Positions 7,388-16,150 are shown, counted from the stretch's first letter. The stretch: 64,000 nt of DNA from JALHOQ01 sp964453895 (GCA_964453895.1 CAYVRZ010000008.1:1-64000); one strand, 5' to 3'. Numbers and translations are program-made. Notes: generated by a model not told the origin, from the letters alone.

Positions 7388-8989
7388 ATGTCTAAAATAT
7401 TTCAGGTTGCTTTAATGAGCGCGTTCGCGCTTTTTTTAATTAACTGCCAAGGCAAGCTTGAATCTAAAGGCACTGATCAATCGAGCCAGTCCCCCGCTCC
7501 AAATCCAGCTCCGGCCCCAGCGCCTGGGCCAAGTCCGCAACCGGCCTCTGACTTTACCGGCGCCTCAGTCAATATCTCCGTCGCACCCGGAGCCGCGGCC
7601 GCAGTCACTTTGACCATCAGTAAGGCGTTGAGTTCACCCTTAACAGTTACCTATCAAACCGCCGATGACACCGCTATTATGGGCACCCACTATATACAGA
7701 CACAAGGCTCGACGACGGTTGCCACCGGCGCGACGACAGTGAGTGTTTCGATCCCCACCACAAATTCGATGGTGGTCGACTATGTAAACAAACGATTTAA
7801 ACTGACCTTTTCCTTTCCTGGCACCACCGTCGCCGCGGTTGAAGCCTTTGTCTCGTTCAACGTGGTTCCATCAAAAGTTACGGGCCTGATTGGAATGGGC
7901 GTTTATCACACGTGCTCCATTAAAAATGGCGGCCTGTATTGTTTTGGTCTCGGCACTTCGGGCCAACTTGGTAACGGAGCACTGGGCAACACGCCCACGC
8001 CGTCACTTGTTGCGAGCATGGATGCCGGCGTCACCGATGTAGCCGCTGGATCTTACACATCTTGCGCAATTAAAAACGGCGCTCTGTCCTGCTGGGGCGA
8101 TGCCAGCAGCCACCAAATTGGTGATGGTTCAACAGCTGGCTCCTCGTTCCCACGGCCGGTTTTCGATATGGCCTCGGGCGTGACCGCAGTTTCAGTCGGT
8201 CACCAGCACGTTTGCGCAATTAAAAATGCCGCCCTTTATTGTTGGGGCCGCAATGATTACGCCCAAGTTGGGCACAACGCCGGAGTTCAACAAGTCCCTT
8301 ACCGTGTTCCCGGATATGAAACGGGAGTCACTGCAGTCGCGGCCGCATACCTACATACCTGCGTAATTAAAAACGGCGCACTGACGTGTTGGGGTTACAA
8401 CGCCAACGGTGAACTCGGCATCGGCAACGCAACAACGAACAACGCACGAAACCCAACGGCGATGGCATTGCCCGCGATCGTTGGTTTAGAAACGAACGTA
8501 GCCTCTGTAAGTTCGGGCGGCGATACAACCTGCGCTGTTAAGTCGACGGGTCAGCTCTATTGTTGGGGCTACAACGGCTACGGGCAGCTTGGCTTAGGCA
8601 GCACGGCCAACAATACGGCTCCGCAATTGATCAACGGTTTTGACGCAAACACAACAGCAGTCGCCACGGGCCAATCGCACACATGTGCTGTGAAGAACGG
8701 ACAAGTTTTCTGCTGGGGAAACAATGCCTACGGACAATTGGGCTATAACGATACCGTAGCAAGACTTGCTCCCGCCGCGGTACCGGTGACAGTTACTCTG
8801 CCCGCCGGAGAACGCTTTATTTCTGTGTCGGTTTCAACTAACCTGTTTAATCCTGGAAATATAGAATCTTCGTGCGCTCGCACATCGGCCAATAAGGTTT
8901 ACTGCTGGGGCTACAATGGCTATGGGCAAGCGAATGGAGTGAATGTGGTCGGCAGTATTCTTGTTCCGACTTTGATTCCGTTCTTTTAA
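7388..8989 (+). CDS. Lipoprotein with Calx-beta-like domain and seven RCC1 repeats
   Basis: A surface or periplasmic lipoprotein: MSKIFQVALMSAFALFLINC has a lipobox ending at Cys20. A Pro/Ala-rich linker follows, then a Calx-beta-like sandwich (about residues 52-155; the DDTAIMGTHYIQT part is typical). From about 160 to the end there are seven RCC1-type blades with the pattern C-[AS]-[IV]-K-N-G-x-[LV]-x-C-[WF]-G-x-N-x-x-G-Q-x-G, giving a beta-propeller with two Cys per blade. I chose the ATG at 7388, which has AAGGGG 7 nt upstream; a GTG at 7280 would precede the signal peptide. RCC1 folds bind proteins; no partner can be inferred here. Confidence 0.85.
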   Translation: MSKIFQVALMSAFALFLINCQGKLESKGTDQSSQSPAPNPAPAPAPGPSPQPASDFTGASVNISVAPGAAAAVTLTISKALSSPLTVTYQTADDTAIMGTHYIQTQGSTTVATGATTVSVSIPTTNSMVVDYVNKRFKLTFSFPGTTVAAVEAFVSFNVVPSKVTGLIGMGVYHTCSIKNGGLYCFGLGTSGQLGNGALGNTPTPSLVASMDAGVTDVAAGSYTSCAIKNGALSCWGDASSHQIGDGSTAGSSFPRPVFDMASGVTAVSVGHQHVCAIKNAALYCWGRNDYAQVGHNAGVQQVPYRVPGYETGVTAVAAAYLHTCVIKNGALTCWGYNANGELGIGNATTNNARNPTAMALPAIVGLETNVASVSSGGDTTCAVKSTGQLYCWGYNGYGQLGLGSTANNTAPQLINGFDANTTAVATGQSHTCAVKNGQVFCWGNNAYGQLGYNDTVARLAPAAVPVTVTLPAGERFISVSVSTNLFNPGNIESSCARTSANKVYCWGYNGYGQANGVNVVGSILVPTLIPFF

Positions 8990-9015
8990 TATGAGTTTTT
9001 GAGTGTGGAGAAAAA

Positions 9016-9945
9016 ATGACGTTCGCTAAATTGGGTCGGTTTGCTGGTCTTGGAGCCGTGGTCGCGGGATTGGTTTTAGGATTTCAAAATTGTTCCCTAC
9101 AATCCCCCGATCCGGGCGCAACGGCGACGACGAATCCATCGGTCGACACTAAATCTCTCGATATCGTTTTTGACTCCATTCCCACCGATGTGACTTTCTA
9201 TATAAGCGGCACGGGCAGCATCGCGGTTGTGGCCTCGTCCACCGGCGGCTTCGCTTTAAGCTACCAGTGGTACAAAGACGGCGTCGCACTCCCCGGCCAA
9301 AATTCCTCGACCTTGGCGCTGCCAAATGTACAGGCGAGCGATGCTGGTAAGTACAAAATCGTGGTAACCAACTCCACCGGCTCGAATTGGCTTGAAATCA
9401 ACGTGACTGTGAGCGCTTCACCGGTGATCACATTTACCACCCAGCCGCAGCCAATTACAATTATGGCCGCAGGATCAGGAACCCTGACATCGCTGGCCGT
9501 CAGCTCCGACAATCAATCATTAATCTACCAATGGAAAAAAGACGGTGTAAATCTCGCCGGCTTCAATACGCCCTCGATCACGATTTCGAACGCGGCCCCA
9601 GTTGTGGCCGGGTTGTATCAGGTTGAAGTCCGCAGCACACAAGGCCCGCAGCAAATTATATTATCGAACTCGGTGAGAGTGACCGTGCAAGGAACTTTCA
9701 ACGTCAATGCCGCCAATGGCTGCGTAAACGGATACTGCGCCTGCGTAACCGGTGGGCAGCTTGGTGTGCCGCATGCGCCTTCGGCCCTCGCAATATGCAC
9801 CCTTAAAGGCTATTCGACTCTGGTTACATTCTCGACCGGGGCTGGAATCAGGGGCGCCGCTCAATGTTCCGCTGACGGAGCGTCCTGCTTCATCAATGCG
9901 AATGTTGGGAATATTATTTGTACGAGCGTGACCTGTTCTAGATAG
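9016..9945 (+). CDS. Lipoprotein with two Ig-like domains and Cys-rich C-terminus
   Basis: A lipobox ends the N-terminal hydrophobic segment (GLVLGFQNC). Two tandem immunoglobulin-like domains follow: the first holds YQWYKDGVALPG and SDAGKYKIVV (about residues 50-135), the second YQWKKDGVNLAG and VAGLYQVEV (about 140-225). The last 80 residues hold seven to eight cysteines (NGCVNGYCACVTGG onward), suggesting a disulfide-bonded knob. The gene starts 26 nt after the RCC1 lipoprotein and is probably co-transcribed with it. Ig repeats suggest adhesion or prey contact, but this is an inference. Confidence 0.82.
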   Translation: MTFAKLGRFAGLGAVVAGLVLGFQNCSLQSPDPGATATTNPSVDTKSLDIVFDSIPTDVTFYISGTGSIAVVASSTGGFALSYQWYKDGVALPGQNSSTLALPNVQASDAGKYKIVVTNSTGSNWLEINVTVSASPVITFTTQPQPITIMAAGSGTLTSLAVSSDNQSLIYQWKKDGVNLAGFNTPSITISNAAPVVAGLYQVEVRSTQGPQQIILSNSVRVTVQGTFNVNAANGCVNGYCACVTGGQLGVPHAPSALAICTLKGYSTLVTFSTGAGIRGAAQCSADGASCFINANVGNIICTSVTCSR

Positions 9946-9960
9946 GAATTTGCGCGCCGT

Positions 9961-9990
9961 TTCCGGAAAAGGTACCTGGTACCTTAGAAC
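9961..9990. repeat. Palindromic member of a dispersed GGTACC repeat
   Basis: AAGGTACCTGGTACCTT (9969-9985) is an 8-1-8 palindrome between convergent genes, overlapping the secA stop. The wider sequence (TTCCG-GAAAA...CCTGGTACCTT-AGA) is clearly related to the 29-nt repeat at 48301 and 59327. Confidence 0.6.
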
Positions 9991-12710
9991 TTCATTTTTC
10001 TCTTTTTGTCTTTTTTCATCTGACGGCGCTGTTCACGGTTAAGCCGTGGGCCGCCGTCGTAGTCGTCACCCGGAGCGCCGCCATAGTTTAGGTTCTGCGG
10101 AGACTGCGGCCGCGCAAAGGGTAGGCCGCCGCGAACGGGCTGGCCACTCGGCACCGGCGCACCACCGGTAAAAGCCGACGGGCTCTCATCGGCACCGGCA
10201 TAACTCAAGGAAGATTGGTCGACCTCTTGTCGGCTTTCTAGAACTTCGCGAGCGCGGTCTTGGTTGACCAGTTTAATTTTCAAAAGCTTTTCTACGGTTT
10301 CTTCTTGAATCCAAAAATTCATTTCTTGAAACGCGGCAAAGGCTTCTTTTTTGTACTCGATCAGCGGATCTTTTTGCGCGTGGGCGCGAAGATGGATGCC
10401 CTCTTTCAAGCGATCGATTCGCTCGAGATGCTCTTTCCACCGTTGATCGATGGTTTGCAACATCAACATGCGAGCGAGCTGTTCAAAAAAGCCGCCGATT
10501 TCCTTTTTCTGCCGGTCGTAGACGTCTTTAACGCCGGTCGAAATTTTTTCTGTGATTTGCTCAACTGAACTTTTGCGCAGCTCTTCTAGATTCAATTCGA
10601 CGCCGAAGGTGCGATGGACGGCCGTGACCAGGCCCTCCAAATTCCAACTTTCAGGTTTCGAGCCTTCGGGCACGAACGTATCGAGCAAGCCCGAAGTCAC
10701 GTCGCTCAACATATCTAAAGCTTTTCGCTCGATATCTTGACCGGCCAAAATCTGCCGGCGCAAGCCATAGATATTGGTGCGCTGCTGATTCATTACATCG
10801 TCGTACTCGATCAGATGCTTACGAATATCGAAGTTGTGACCCTCGACTCGCTTTTGCGCGTTCTCAATCGCGCCCGAGACCATACGGTGCATGATCGGTT
10901 CGTCTTCGGGAACCCGAAGCGTAGTCATAATTTTTTGAATGCGTTCGCCGTTGAAGATCCGCATTAAATTGTCTTCGAGAGACAGATAAAAACGGGTCTC
11001 ACCCGGGTCGCCTTGGCGGCCGGCGCGGCCCCTCAGCTGATTGTCGATCCGCCGCGACTCGTGGCGCTCGGTGCCCATGATATATAACCCGCCCGCCGTC
11101 AGCACTTCTTGCTTCTCAGCAGCGCAAAGACCTTTGTACTTTTCTGCAAGAGCTTGAATGCGCTCTTCGGTGGCGTCGGGACCGGCCTCGGTTTTAGCAA
11201 GAAATTCAGGGTTCCCGCCAAGAAGGATGTCCGTCCCACGACCGGCCATGTTGGTGGCAATCGTCACTTGGCCTTTGCGTCCGGCCTGCGCGACAATTTC
11301 AGCCTCACGTTCGTGATGTTTGGCGTTGAGCACGTTGTGCGTAATGCCTTCATTTTTCAAACTGCGCGAGAGGCGCTCCGACTTTTCGATACTTACGGTC
11401 CCAACCAGAACCGGCTGCCCTTTTAAATGGCGCTCTTGAATATCTTTGGCCATGGCTTTGTACTTGGCCGCTTCGGTTTTATAAACCACGTCTTCTTCGT
11501 CGCGGCGATTGACCTTTTTGTTCGTCGGTATCACCTGCACGTCGAGTTTATAAATTTTCTTAAACTCGGCCGCTTCGGTCTCGGCGGTTCCTGTCATCCC
11601 CGCCATTTTTTTATACATTCGAAAGTAATTCTGAAAGGTGATTGTGGCGAGGGTCTGATTTTCGCTACGCACTTTTACTTTTTCTTTGGCCTCGATCGCT
11701 TGGTGGAGCCCATCGCTCCAGCGGCGACCCGGCATCAAGCGGCCCGTGAACTCGTCTACGATCACGATTTCGCCATCTTTTATCATGTAGTCGACATCGA
11801 GTTTGTAGAGGTGATGGGCCTTTAACGCCTGATAAATATGGTGAAGCAAATCAATATTTTCGGGGTCGTAGAGGTTGCCGAGCTTAAGAAGCTCTTCGGC
11901 CTTGGCGTTGCCCTCTTCGGTTAGCGAGGCGGTTTTACTTTTCTCCTCCATCGTAAAATGCACGTCCATTTTTAGATGGGGAATAATTTTATCGATCAGT
12001 TGATATTTGTCGGTCGAGTCATCTTTCGGACCTGAAATAATCAGCGGCGTTCGCGCCTCATCCACCAAAATCGAGTCGCACTCATCGACAATCGCGAAAT
12101 TGAGTTCGCGTTGTACATAGTCGTCGAGATCGAACTTCATATTGTCGCGCAGGTAATCGAAGCCAAATTCATTGTTGGTGCCATAAGTGATGTCGGCACC
12201 ATAGGCCGCCTTGCGCTCGGCATCGGTCAAGTCATGCACGATGGTGCCGGTCGTTAACCCCATCCAGGTGTACATGCGGCCCATCCACTCAACGTCCCGC
12301 TTGGCCAGGTAATCGTTCACCGTGACCACATGCACTCCCTTGCCGGAGAGCGCATTTAGGTAACAGGGCAACGTCGCGACCAACGTTTTTCCCTCTCCGG
12401 TTTTCATCTCGGCGATGGCACCCTTGTGCAAGGTGTACCCGCCGATGAGCTGAACGTCGTAGTGACGCATCCCCAGAGTCCGCATGGAGGCTTCACGGCA
12501 GACCGCGAACGCTTCGGGCAGAATTTGATCGAGAGTTTCGCCATTTTGCAGACGCTGTTTAAACTCTGGAGTTTTGGCTTTAAGTTGATCGTCGCTTAAG
12601 GCTTTTATCCCCGACTCGAGCGAATTGATGTGCTCGATCAAGGGACGAAGTTTCTTCATGTCGCGTTCGTGTTTGGTGCCAAACAGCGAAGTCAGGATGC
12701 GTTGAAACAT
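9984..12710 (-). CDS. secA: Preprotein translocase ATPase SecA
   Basis: Motor that drives unfolded secretory proteins through SecYEG. The 908-aa protein has the DEAD-motor marks: KTGEGKTL (Walker A, about residue 103), the DECDSILVDEARTPLIISG block, the MAGRGTDI helicase motif, RRIDNQLRGRAGRQGD, and the helical scaffold domain. The C-terminus (REQRRQMKKDKKRKMKF) is basic and lacks the Cys/His zinc motif that binds SecB in many SecA proteins. The ATG at 12710 has TAGGAG upstream. It follows trmL on the same strand after 67 nt. Many secreted proteins here depend on it. Confidence 0.98.
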   Translation of the reverse strand: MFQRILTSLFGTKHERDMKKLRPLIEHINSLESGIKALSDDQLKAKTPEFKQRLQNGETLDQILPEAFAVCREASMRTLGMRHYDVQLIGGYTLHKGAIAEMKTGEGKTLVATLPCYLNALSGKGVHVVTVNDYLAKRDVEWMGRMYTWMGLTTGTIVHDLTDAERKAAYGADITYGTNNEFGFDYLRDNMKFDLDDYVQRELNFAIVDECDSILVDEARTPLIISGPKDDSTDKYQLIDKIIPHLKMDVHFTMEEKSKTASLTEEGNAKAEELLKLGNLYDPENIDLLHHIYQALKAHHLYKLDVDYMIKDGEIVIVDEFTGRLMPGRRWSDGLHQAIEAKEKVKVRSENQTLATITFQNYFRMYKKMAGMTGTAETEAAEFKKIYKLDVQVIPTNKKVNRRDEEDVVYKTEAAKYKAMAKDIQERHLKGQPVLVGTVSIEKSERLSRSLKNEGITHNVLNAKHHEREAEIVAQAGRKGQVTIATNMAGRGTDILLGGNPEFLAKTEAGPDATEERIQALAEKYKGLCAAEKQEVLTAGGLYIMGTERHESRRIDNQLRGRAGRQGDPGETRFYLSLEDNLMRIFNGERIQKIMTTLRVPEDEPIMHRMVSGAIENAQKRVEGHNFDIRKHLIEYDDVMNQQRTNIYGLRRQILAGQDIERKALDMLSDVTSGLLDTFVPEGSKPESWNLEGLVTAVHRTFGVELNLEELRKSSVEQITEKISTGVKDVYDRQKKEIGGFFEQLARMLMLQTIDQRWKEHLERIDRLKEGIHLRAHAQKDPLIEYKKEAFAAFQEMNFWIQEETVEKLLKIKLVNQDRAREVLESRQEVDQSSLSYAGADESPSAFTGGAPVPSGQPVRGGLPFARPQSPQNLNYGGAPGDDYDGGPRLNREQRRQMKKDKKRKMKF

Positions 12711-12777
12711 AAACTCCTACATTAGTCGCAAACCAATAATGATGTCCAGAAAGGATCTGTCCAGGCCGCTTGCGGTC

Positions 12778-13254
12778 TTAACGGCTGATTTGCCGAAATC
12801 CTTCAAATAATACCACCGCCACGGCGGTTGCGATGTTCAAGCTCCGGATTGGACCCGTCATCGGAATGCGTCGAATCTGCTCGGCATAAGTTTCAAGTAT
12901 CTGGGGATCAAGCCCCTTGGTCTCTTTGCCAAAAACCAGCCAGTCGCCCTTTTTAAACTGGGTCTCGAACATAGAGCTTTTGGCCTTGGTGCTGAAAAAG
13001 AACACCCGCGCCGGATCTTCGATGTGCTTCCACCACTCATCCCACGATGGGTGGTGGACAAAGTCCAAATGCGGCCAATAATCGAGCCCCGCCCGACGCA
13101 ATTGCTTGTCGGTGATCGAAAACCCGAGTTTGCCCACCAGATGGAGTTTGGACTCTAATCCAACGCACGTCCGCCCAATATTACCGGTGTTGGCACCAAT
13201 CTCAGGCTCAATAAGAACAATGTTGAATAAATGCTCTTTCACGAAATGGCTCAT
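12778..13254 (-). CDS. trmL: tRNA (cytidine/uridine-34 2'-O)-methyltransferase TrmL (SPOUT)
   Basis: Methylates the ribose of the wobble nucleotide in certain leucine tRNAs. The 158-aa length and the knotted SPOUT fold fit: the N-terminus has IVLIEPEIGANTGNIGRTC, with a mid-motif KGDWLVFGKETKGL and the C-terminal SAM-binding knot RSLNIATAVAVVLFE. TrmL acts as a dimer without a separate RNA-binding domain, matching the short length. It is transcribed towards secA and divergently from glnB. Confidence 0.93.
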   Translation of the reverse strand: MSHFVKEHLFNIVLIEPEIGANTGNIGRTCVGLESKLHLVGKLGFSITDKQLRRAGLDYWPHLDFVHHPSWDEWWKHIEDPARVFFFSTKAKSSMFETQFKKGDWLVFGKETKGLDPQILETYAEQIRRIPMTGPIRSLNIATAVAVVLFEGFRQISR

Positions 13255-13304
13255 AGCACCGCAAGGCGGCCTGTATCAAGTGCGATGGCTGGACCTCTGT
13301 TCCG

Positions 13305-13334
13305 TTGACGGGGCCCCCTCGGGTGCGGTTTAAC
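13305..13334 (+). promoter_or_regulatory. Candidate sigma-70 promoter for glnB-glnA
   Basis: TTGACG (13305-13310) and TTTAAC (13329-13334) are spaced by 18 nt. Transcription would start near 13341, giving a leader of about 60 nt to the glnB ATG. I found no -24/-12 element here. Confidence 0.35.
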
Positions 13335-13399
13335 TCTAAAAACCGACTCACAATTGAAAAGGTACAAAGCGCACGCCGAGCGTGGGCGCAAAAAACCAG

Positions 13400-13738
13400 A
13401 TGAAGAAAATCGAGGCGATTATAAAGCCTTTCAAGCTGGATGATGTGATCGAAGCCCTGACTGAACTGGGCATCGAGGGCGTCTCTGTCTCAGAAATCCG
13501 TGGCTTTGGCCGCCAGAAGGGCCGCACGGAGATCTATAAAGGCGCCGAGTATGTGGTCGATTTTCTGCCCAAGGTGAAAGTGGAGACCGTGATTGCCGAC
13601 GACCTTGTCGAAGCGGCGCTAGAAACCATTAAGAAGGCGGCTTACACCGGTAAGATCGGCGACGGAAAAATTTTCGTTTTGCCTGTCGACGCTGCCCTCC
13701 GCATCCGCACTGGGGATAAAGATGAAAATGCGATTTAA
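13400..13738 (+). CDS. glnB: Nitrogen regulatory protein P-II
   Basis: A trimeric sensor of 2-oxoglutarate, ATP/ADP and nitrogen status. It starts MKKIEAIIKPFKLDDV, exactly as the family does. The T-loop is intact (GRTEIYKGAEYVVDFLP), including the Tyr at position 51 that is uridylylated in many bacteria. The later nucleotide-binding part GKIGDGKIFVLPVDAALRIRTG is also present. I chose the ATG at 13400, giving the normal 112 aa; an in-frame GTG at 13382 would add six residues. It sits 43 nt before glnA, the usual PII-glutamine synthetase pairing. Confidence 0.96.
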   Translation: MKKIEAIIKPFKLDDVIEALTELGIEGVSVSEIRGFGRQKGRTEIYKGAEYVVDFLPKVKVETVIADDLVEAALETIKKAAYTGKIGDGKIFVLPVDAALRIRTGDKDENAI

Positions 13739-13781
13739 TTTTGACCCAAATCCAAACCAATTAACCCAAGGAGCCTGACCT

Positions 13782-15197
13782 ATGAAACCCGAAGAAGTCA
13801 TAGCTTTTGCTAAAGAGCGGGGCGCGAAGATGGTGGACTTAAAGTTCATCGATCTGCCCGGAATGTGGCAGCACTTCACGATTCCCATGAGCGAACTCAA
13901 GCCGGAAGTTTTTGAGGAAGGCCTCAACTTTGACGGCAGCTCCATTCGCGGATGGCGCGCCATCAACGAGTCCGACATGACTGTTAAGCCGGATCCGAAA
14001 ACTGGAAAAATTGATCCCTTTATGGAAGTGCCCACTCTCTCGCTGATTTGCGATGTGGTGCATCCCGATACCCATGAAGCCTATGAACGTGATCCCCGCC
14101 AAATCGCGAAAAAAGCGGTCGCTTACTTGAAGACCACCGGCATCGCCGATACGGCCTTTTTCGGCCCTGAGGCGGAATTCTTTATTTTCGATGACGTCCG
14201 TTACGACCAAACTCCCTATGGCGGATTTTACCAAGTGAACTCCGATGAGGCGACTTGGAACAGCGGCCGTGACGAGGGTGGAAGCAACTTGGGCTACAAG
14301 CCTCGCGCAAAAGAGGGCTACTTCCCCGCTCTACCGTCTGACACTCACCATGACATGCGCACGGAGATCTGCTTAGAGCTCGAAAAACTCGGAATCGAAG
14401 TCGAACGTCAGCACCATGAAGTCGCGACTGCCGGCCAAGGTGAGATCAACTTCCGCTTCGACACTATGGTCGACGTGGCAGATAAGCTTATGTGGTTTAA
14501 GTATGTGGTTAAAAACGTAGCTCGCCGCCATGGTAAGTCGGCCACCTTTATGCCGAAGCCGATCTTTGGCGATAACGGTTCGGGTATGCACACGCATATG
14601 TCGCTGTGGAAGAACGGCCAGCCGCTTTTCGCGGGCGACAAATATGCGGGCTTGAGTGATATGGCGCTGCACTTTATCGGCGGCGTTTTGAAACACGCTC
14701 CCGCAATGTGCGCGATCACCAATCCGTCGACCAACTCCTACAAGCGTTTGGTTCCGGGCTTCGAAGCTCCGATCCGCCTCGCTTACTCTTACCGCAACCG
14801 CTCGGCCGCGATGCGAATTCCGAACACCGGCACTTCGCCCAAAGCGAAGCGCATTGAGTTCCGAACTCCCGATCCGTCGGCGAATCCTTACCTGGCTTTC
14901 GCAGCTATGCTTATGGCGGGTATCGATGGCGTTTTGAATAAGACGAACCCTGGAGCACCGCTCGATAAAGATATTTACGGACTTCCTCCCGAAGAAGCCG
15001 CGAAGGTTCCGCACTGCCCAAAAACTCTAGACGAAGCGCTAGTTAATCTGCGCCAGAACAATGAGTTTTTATTAAAGGGCGATGTGTTCGGCGAAGATTT
15101 CTTGAACACGTGGTTAGAGTATAAGTACGACCGCGAGATTATCCCGATGCAACAACGCCCCAGTCCCTACGAATTTTACCTCTACTACGATCTGTAG
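13782..15197 (+). CDS. glnA: Glutamine synthetase type I
   Basis: Makes glutamine from glutamate, ammonia and ATP in a dodecamer. The 471-aa chain shows the early NFDGSSIRGW segment, the metal/glutamate site GPEAEFFIFD, the KPIFGDNGSGMHTHMSLW ATP/ammonium region, and NRSAAMRIP. Near residue 400 DIYGLPPEEA matches the adenylylation loop, with Tyr retained, so the enzyme is the GlnE-controllable I-beta type. AAGGAG lies before the ATG. A strong terminator follows at 15218. It is co-transcribed with glnB. Confidence 0.97.
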   Translation: MKPEEVIAFAKERGAKMVDLKFIDLPGMWQHFTIPMSELKPEVFEEGLNFDGSSIRGWRAINESDMTVKPDPKTGKIDPFMEVPTLSLICDVVHPDTHEAYERDPRQIAKKAVAYLKTTGIADTAFFGPEAEFFIFDDVRYDQTPYGGFYQVNSDEATWNSGRDEGGSNLGYKPRAKEGYFPALPSDTHHDMRTEICLELEKLGIEVERQHHEVATAGQGEINFRFDTMVDVADKLMWFKYVVKNVARRHGKSATFMPKPIFGDNGSGMHTHMSLWKNGQPLFAGDKYAGLSDMALHFIGGVLKHAPAMCAITNPSTNSYKRLVPGFEAPIRLAYSYRNRSAAMRIPNTGTSPKAKRIEFRTPDPSANPYLAFAAMLMAGIDGVLNKTNPGAPLDKDIYGLPPEEAAKVPHCPKTLDEALVNLRQNNEFLLKGDVFGEDFLNTWLEYKYDREIIPMQQRPSPYEFYLYYDL

Positions 15198-15217
15198 TAT
15201 TCTTTTAGAAGGGCACC

Positions 15218-15250
15218 AAATTCCGCCGGCTAACCGTCGGCGGAATTTTT
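15218..15250 (+). terminator. Rho-independent terminator after glnA
   Basis: AAATTCCGCCG and CGGCGGAATTT form an 11-bp perfect stem with a 9-nt loop, followed by further T residues. Confidence 0.88.
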
Positions 15251-15278
15251 AGTGTCAGATTCTAAAAGGGGGAAAGGG

Positions 15279-15419
15279 ATGGGAAAGAAAGTCGCTTTGC
15301 TGATATTGGCCTTTTGGACTTTTGAAGGAATCGCCAGCTATACGATGACCCCGTACGCAAAAAGGGGATATAAAAATCCGCCGCCCTGGCTCTCGCAACG
15401 GATCAACCGCACCTGCTAA
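15279..15419 (+). CDS. Small secreted or membrane protein, 46 aa
   Basis: Not recognised. The ATG at 15279 follows a purine-rich ribosome site (AAAAGGGGGAAAGGG). The peptide begins MGKKVALLILAFWTFEGIA, a basic start and a hydrophobic stretch resembling a signal peptide, then a short Pro/Arg/Tyr-rich tail (NPPPWLSQRINRTC). It lies after the glnA terminator and 47 nt before the GcvH-like gene, with no competing reading frame. Confidence 0.5.
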   Translation: MGKKVALLILAFWTFEGIASYTMTPYAKRGYKNPPPWLSQRINRTC

Positions 15420-15466
15420 CCTCTCTCATTTGACTTTCCCTACAGCGTTACGTAGTCCTTAAGGAT

Positions 15467-15832
15467 ATGAAAGATCAGATTCCTTACATGGGCTATGAGT
15501 GGATTCTTGTCGACGACGGCGTCGTTACCGTGGGTATCAACGAAGTCGGCCTTGATGAGTTTACCGAGATTAACGTCGCCAACCTCCCGGCCGAAAACGA
15601 AGAAGTGATCCCCGATGAAGTGTGCGGCGAACTCGATACCGACCAAGGGCCGATGAATCTCTATTCGCCGGTCGAAGGACATGTGATCGAAATCAATGAG
15701 GCCGTGATCGAAAATCCTTCGTTAATTATGGAAGACTGCACCGGCGATGGCTGGCTGTTTAAGGTCGAACCCAAAAACGCCAGCGATTTGGATGAACTGT
15801 CTTCGGCGTCGACCAACGACCGCGACGAGTAG
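15467..15832 (+). CDS. GcvH-like lipoyl-domain protein lacking the lipoylated lysine
   Basis: Glycine cleavage H proteins carry a lipoyl group on a lysine in the ES-V-K-A pattern. This 121-aa protein keeps the fold signature: GYEWILVDDGVVTVGINEVGLDEFTEI at the start, NLYSPVEGHVIEINEAV in the middle and GDGWLFKVEP at the end. The stretch before NLYSPV reads GELDTDQGPM, so Gln stands where the lysine should be and no other lysine is near. No gcvT or gcvP is adjacent. It may be a non-catalytic adaptor or a binder of lipoylation enzymes. The acidic tail is poorly conserved in style. AAGG lies very close before the ATG. Confidence 0.8.
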   Translation: MKDQIPYMGYEWILVDDGVVTVGINEVGLDEFTEINVANLPAENEEVIPDEVCGELDTDQGPMNLYSPVEGHVIEINEAVIENPSLIMEDCTGDGWLFKVEPKNASDLDELSSASTNDRDE

Positions 15833-15975
15833 TTCGCGTCCGGATTGCGGATCGCAAATGGCCTCACATCTCCACGAATAGCATATAAGCAAAGTTTGTA
15901 GTTTGCATGCGCTGAGCGCGCTGGAACCTCTCGATTGTGGGCATCGCAAATCCCTGCAACCGAAGGAGGTGTTAT

Positions 15976-16101
15976 ATGGATCTACACCAAGTAGATTCCT
16001 ATCGACGTAACTGGGACCTTTTTAAGGTCCTGCTTGGATTAAATTTGGTGGTTCTCAAGCTATTGCTAGTTGGCTGCCAAATTGTACTCGCGATCCGTTG
16101 A
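15976..16101 (+). CDS. Small single-pass membrane protein, 41 aa
   Basis: Not recognised. A near-perfect ribosome site (AAGGAGGT) lies 5 nt before the ATG at 15976. The protein has a charged N-terminal third (HQVDSYRRNWDLFK) and one strongly hydrophobic segment (VLLGLNLVVLKLLLVGC...), which would span the membrane, and ends IVLAIR. It fills part of the 344-nt gap between the GcvH-like gene and truC. The rest of that gap (15833-15975) shows nothing I recognise. Confidence 0.55.
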   Translation: MDLHQVDSYRRNWDLFKVLLGLNLVVLKLLLVGCQIVLAIR

Positions 16102-16134
16102 TCTGAAGCATAGGGCTTAAGTCTCGGGAGGTTC

Positions 16135-16150
16135 TGGCACTATTATCGCA
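16135..16150 (+). promoter_or_regulatory. Candidate sigma-54 promoter before truC
   Basis: TGGCACTATTATCGCA has a perfect -24 half (TGGCAC) and a one-mismatch -12 half (TCGCA for TTGCA) with GG-N10-GC spacing. The predicted start near 16161 lies 16 nt before the ATG at 16177. No GTCTCA palindrome is nearby, so it may be chance. Confidence 0.3.

Noticed and set aside
13255..13399. Possible structured RNA (SRP-like) between trmL and glnB
   Set aside because: GC-rich arms near 13258 and 13310-13330 pair only imperfectly and the conserved SRP loop sequence is absent.
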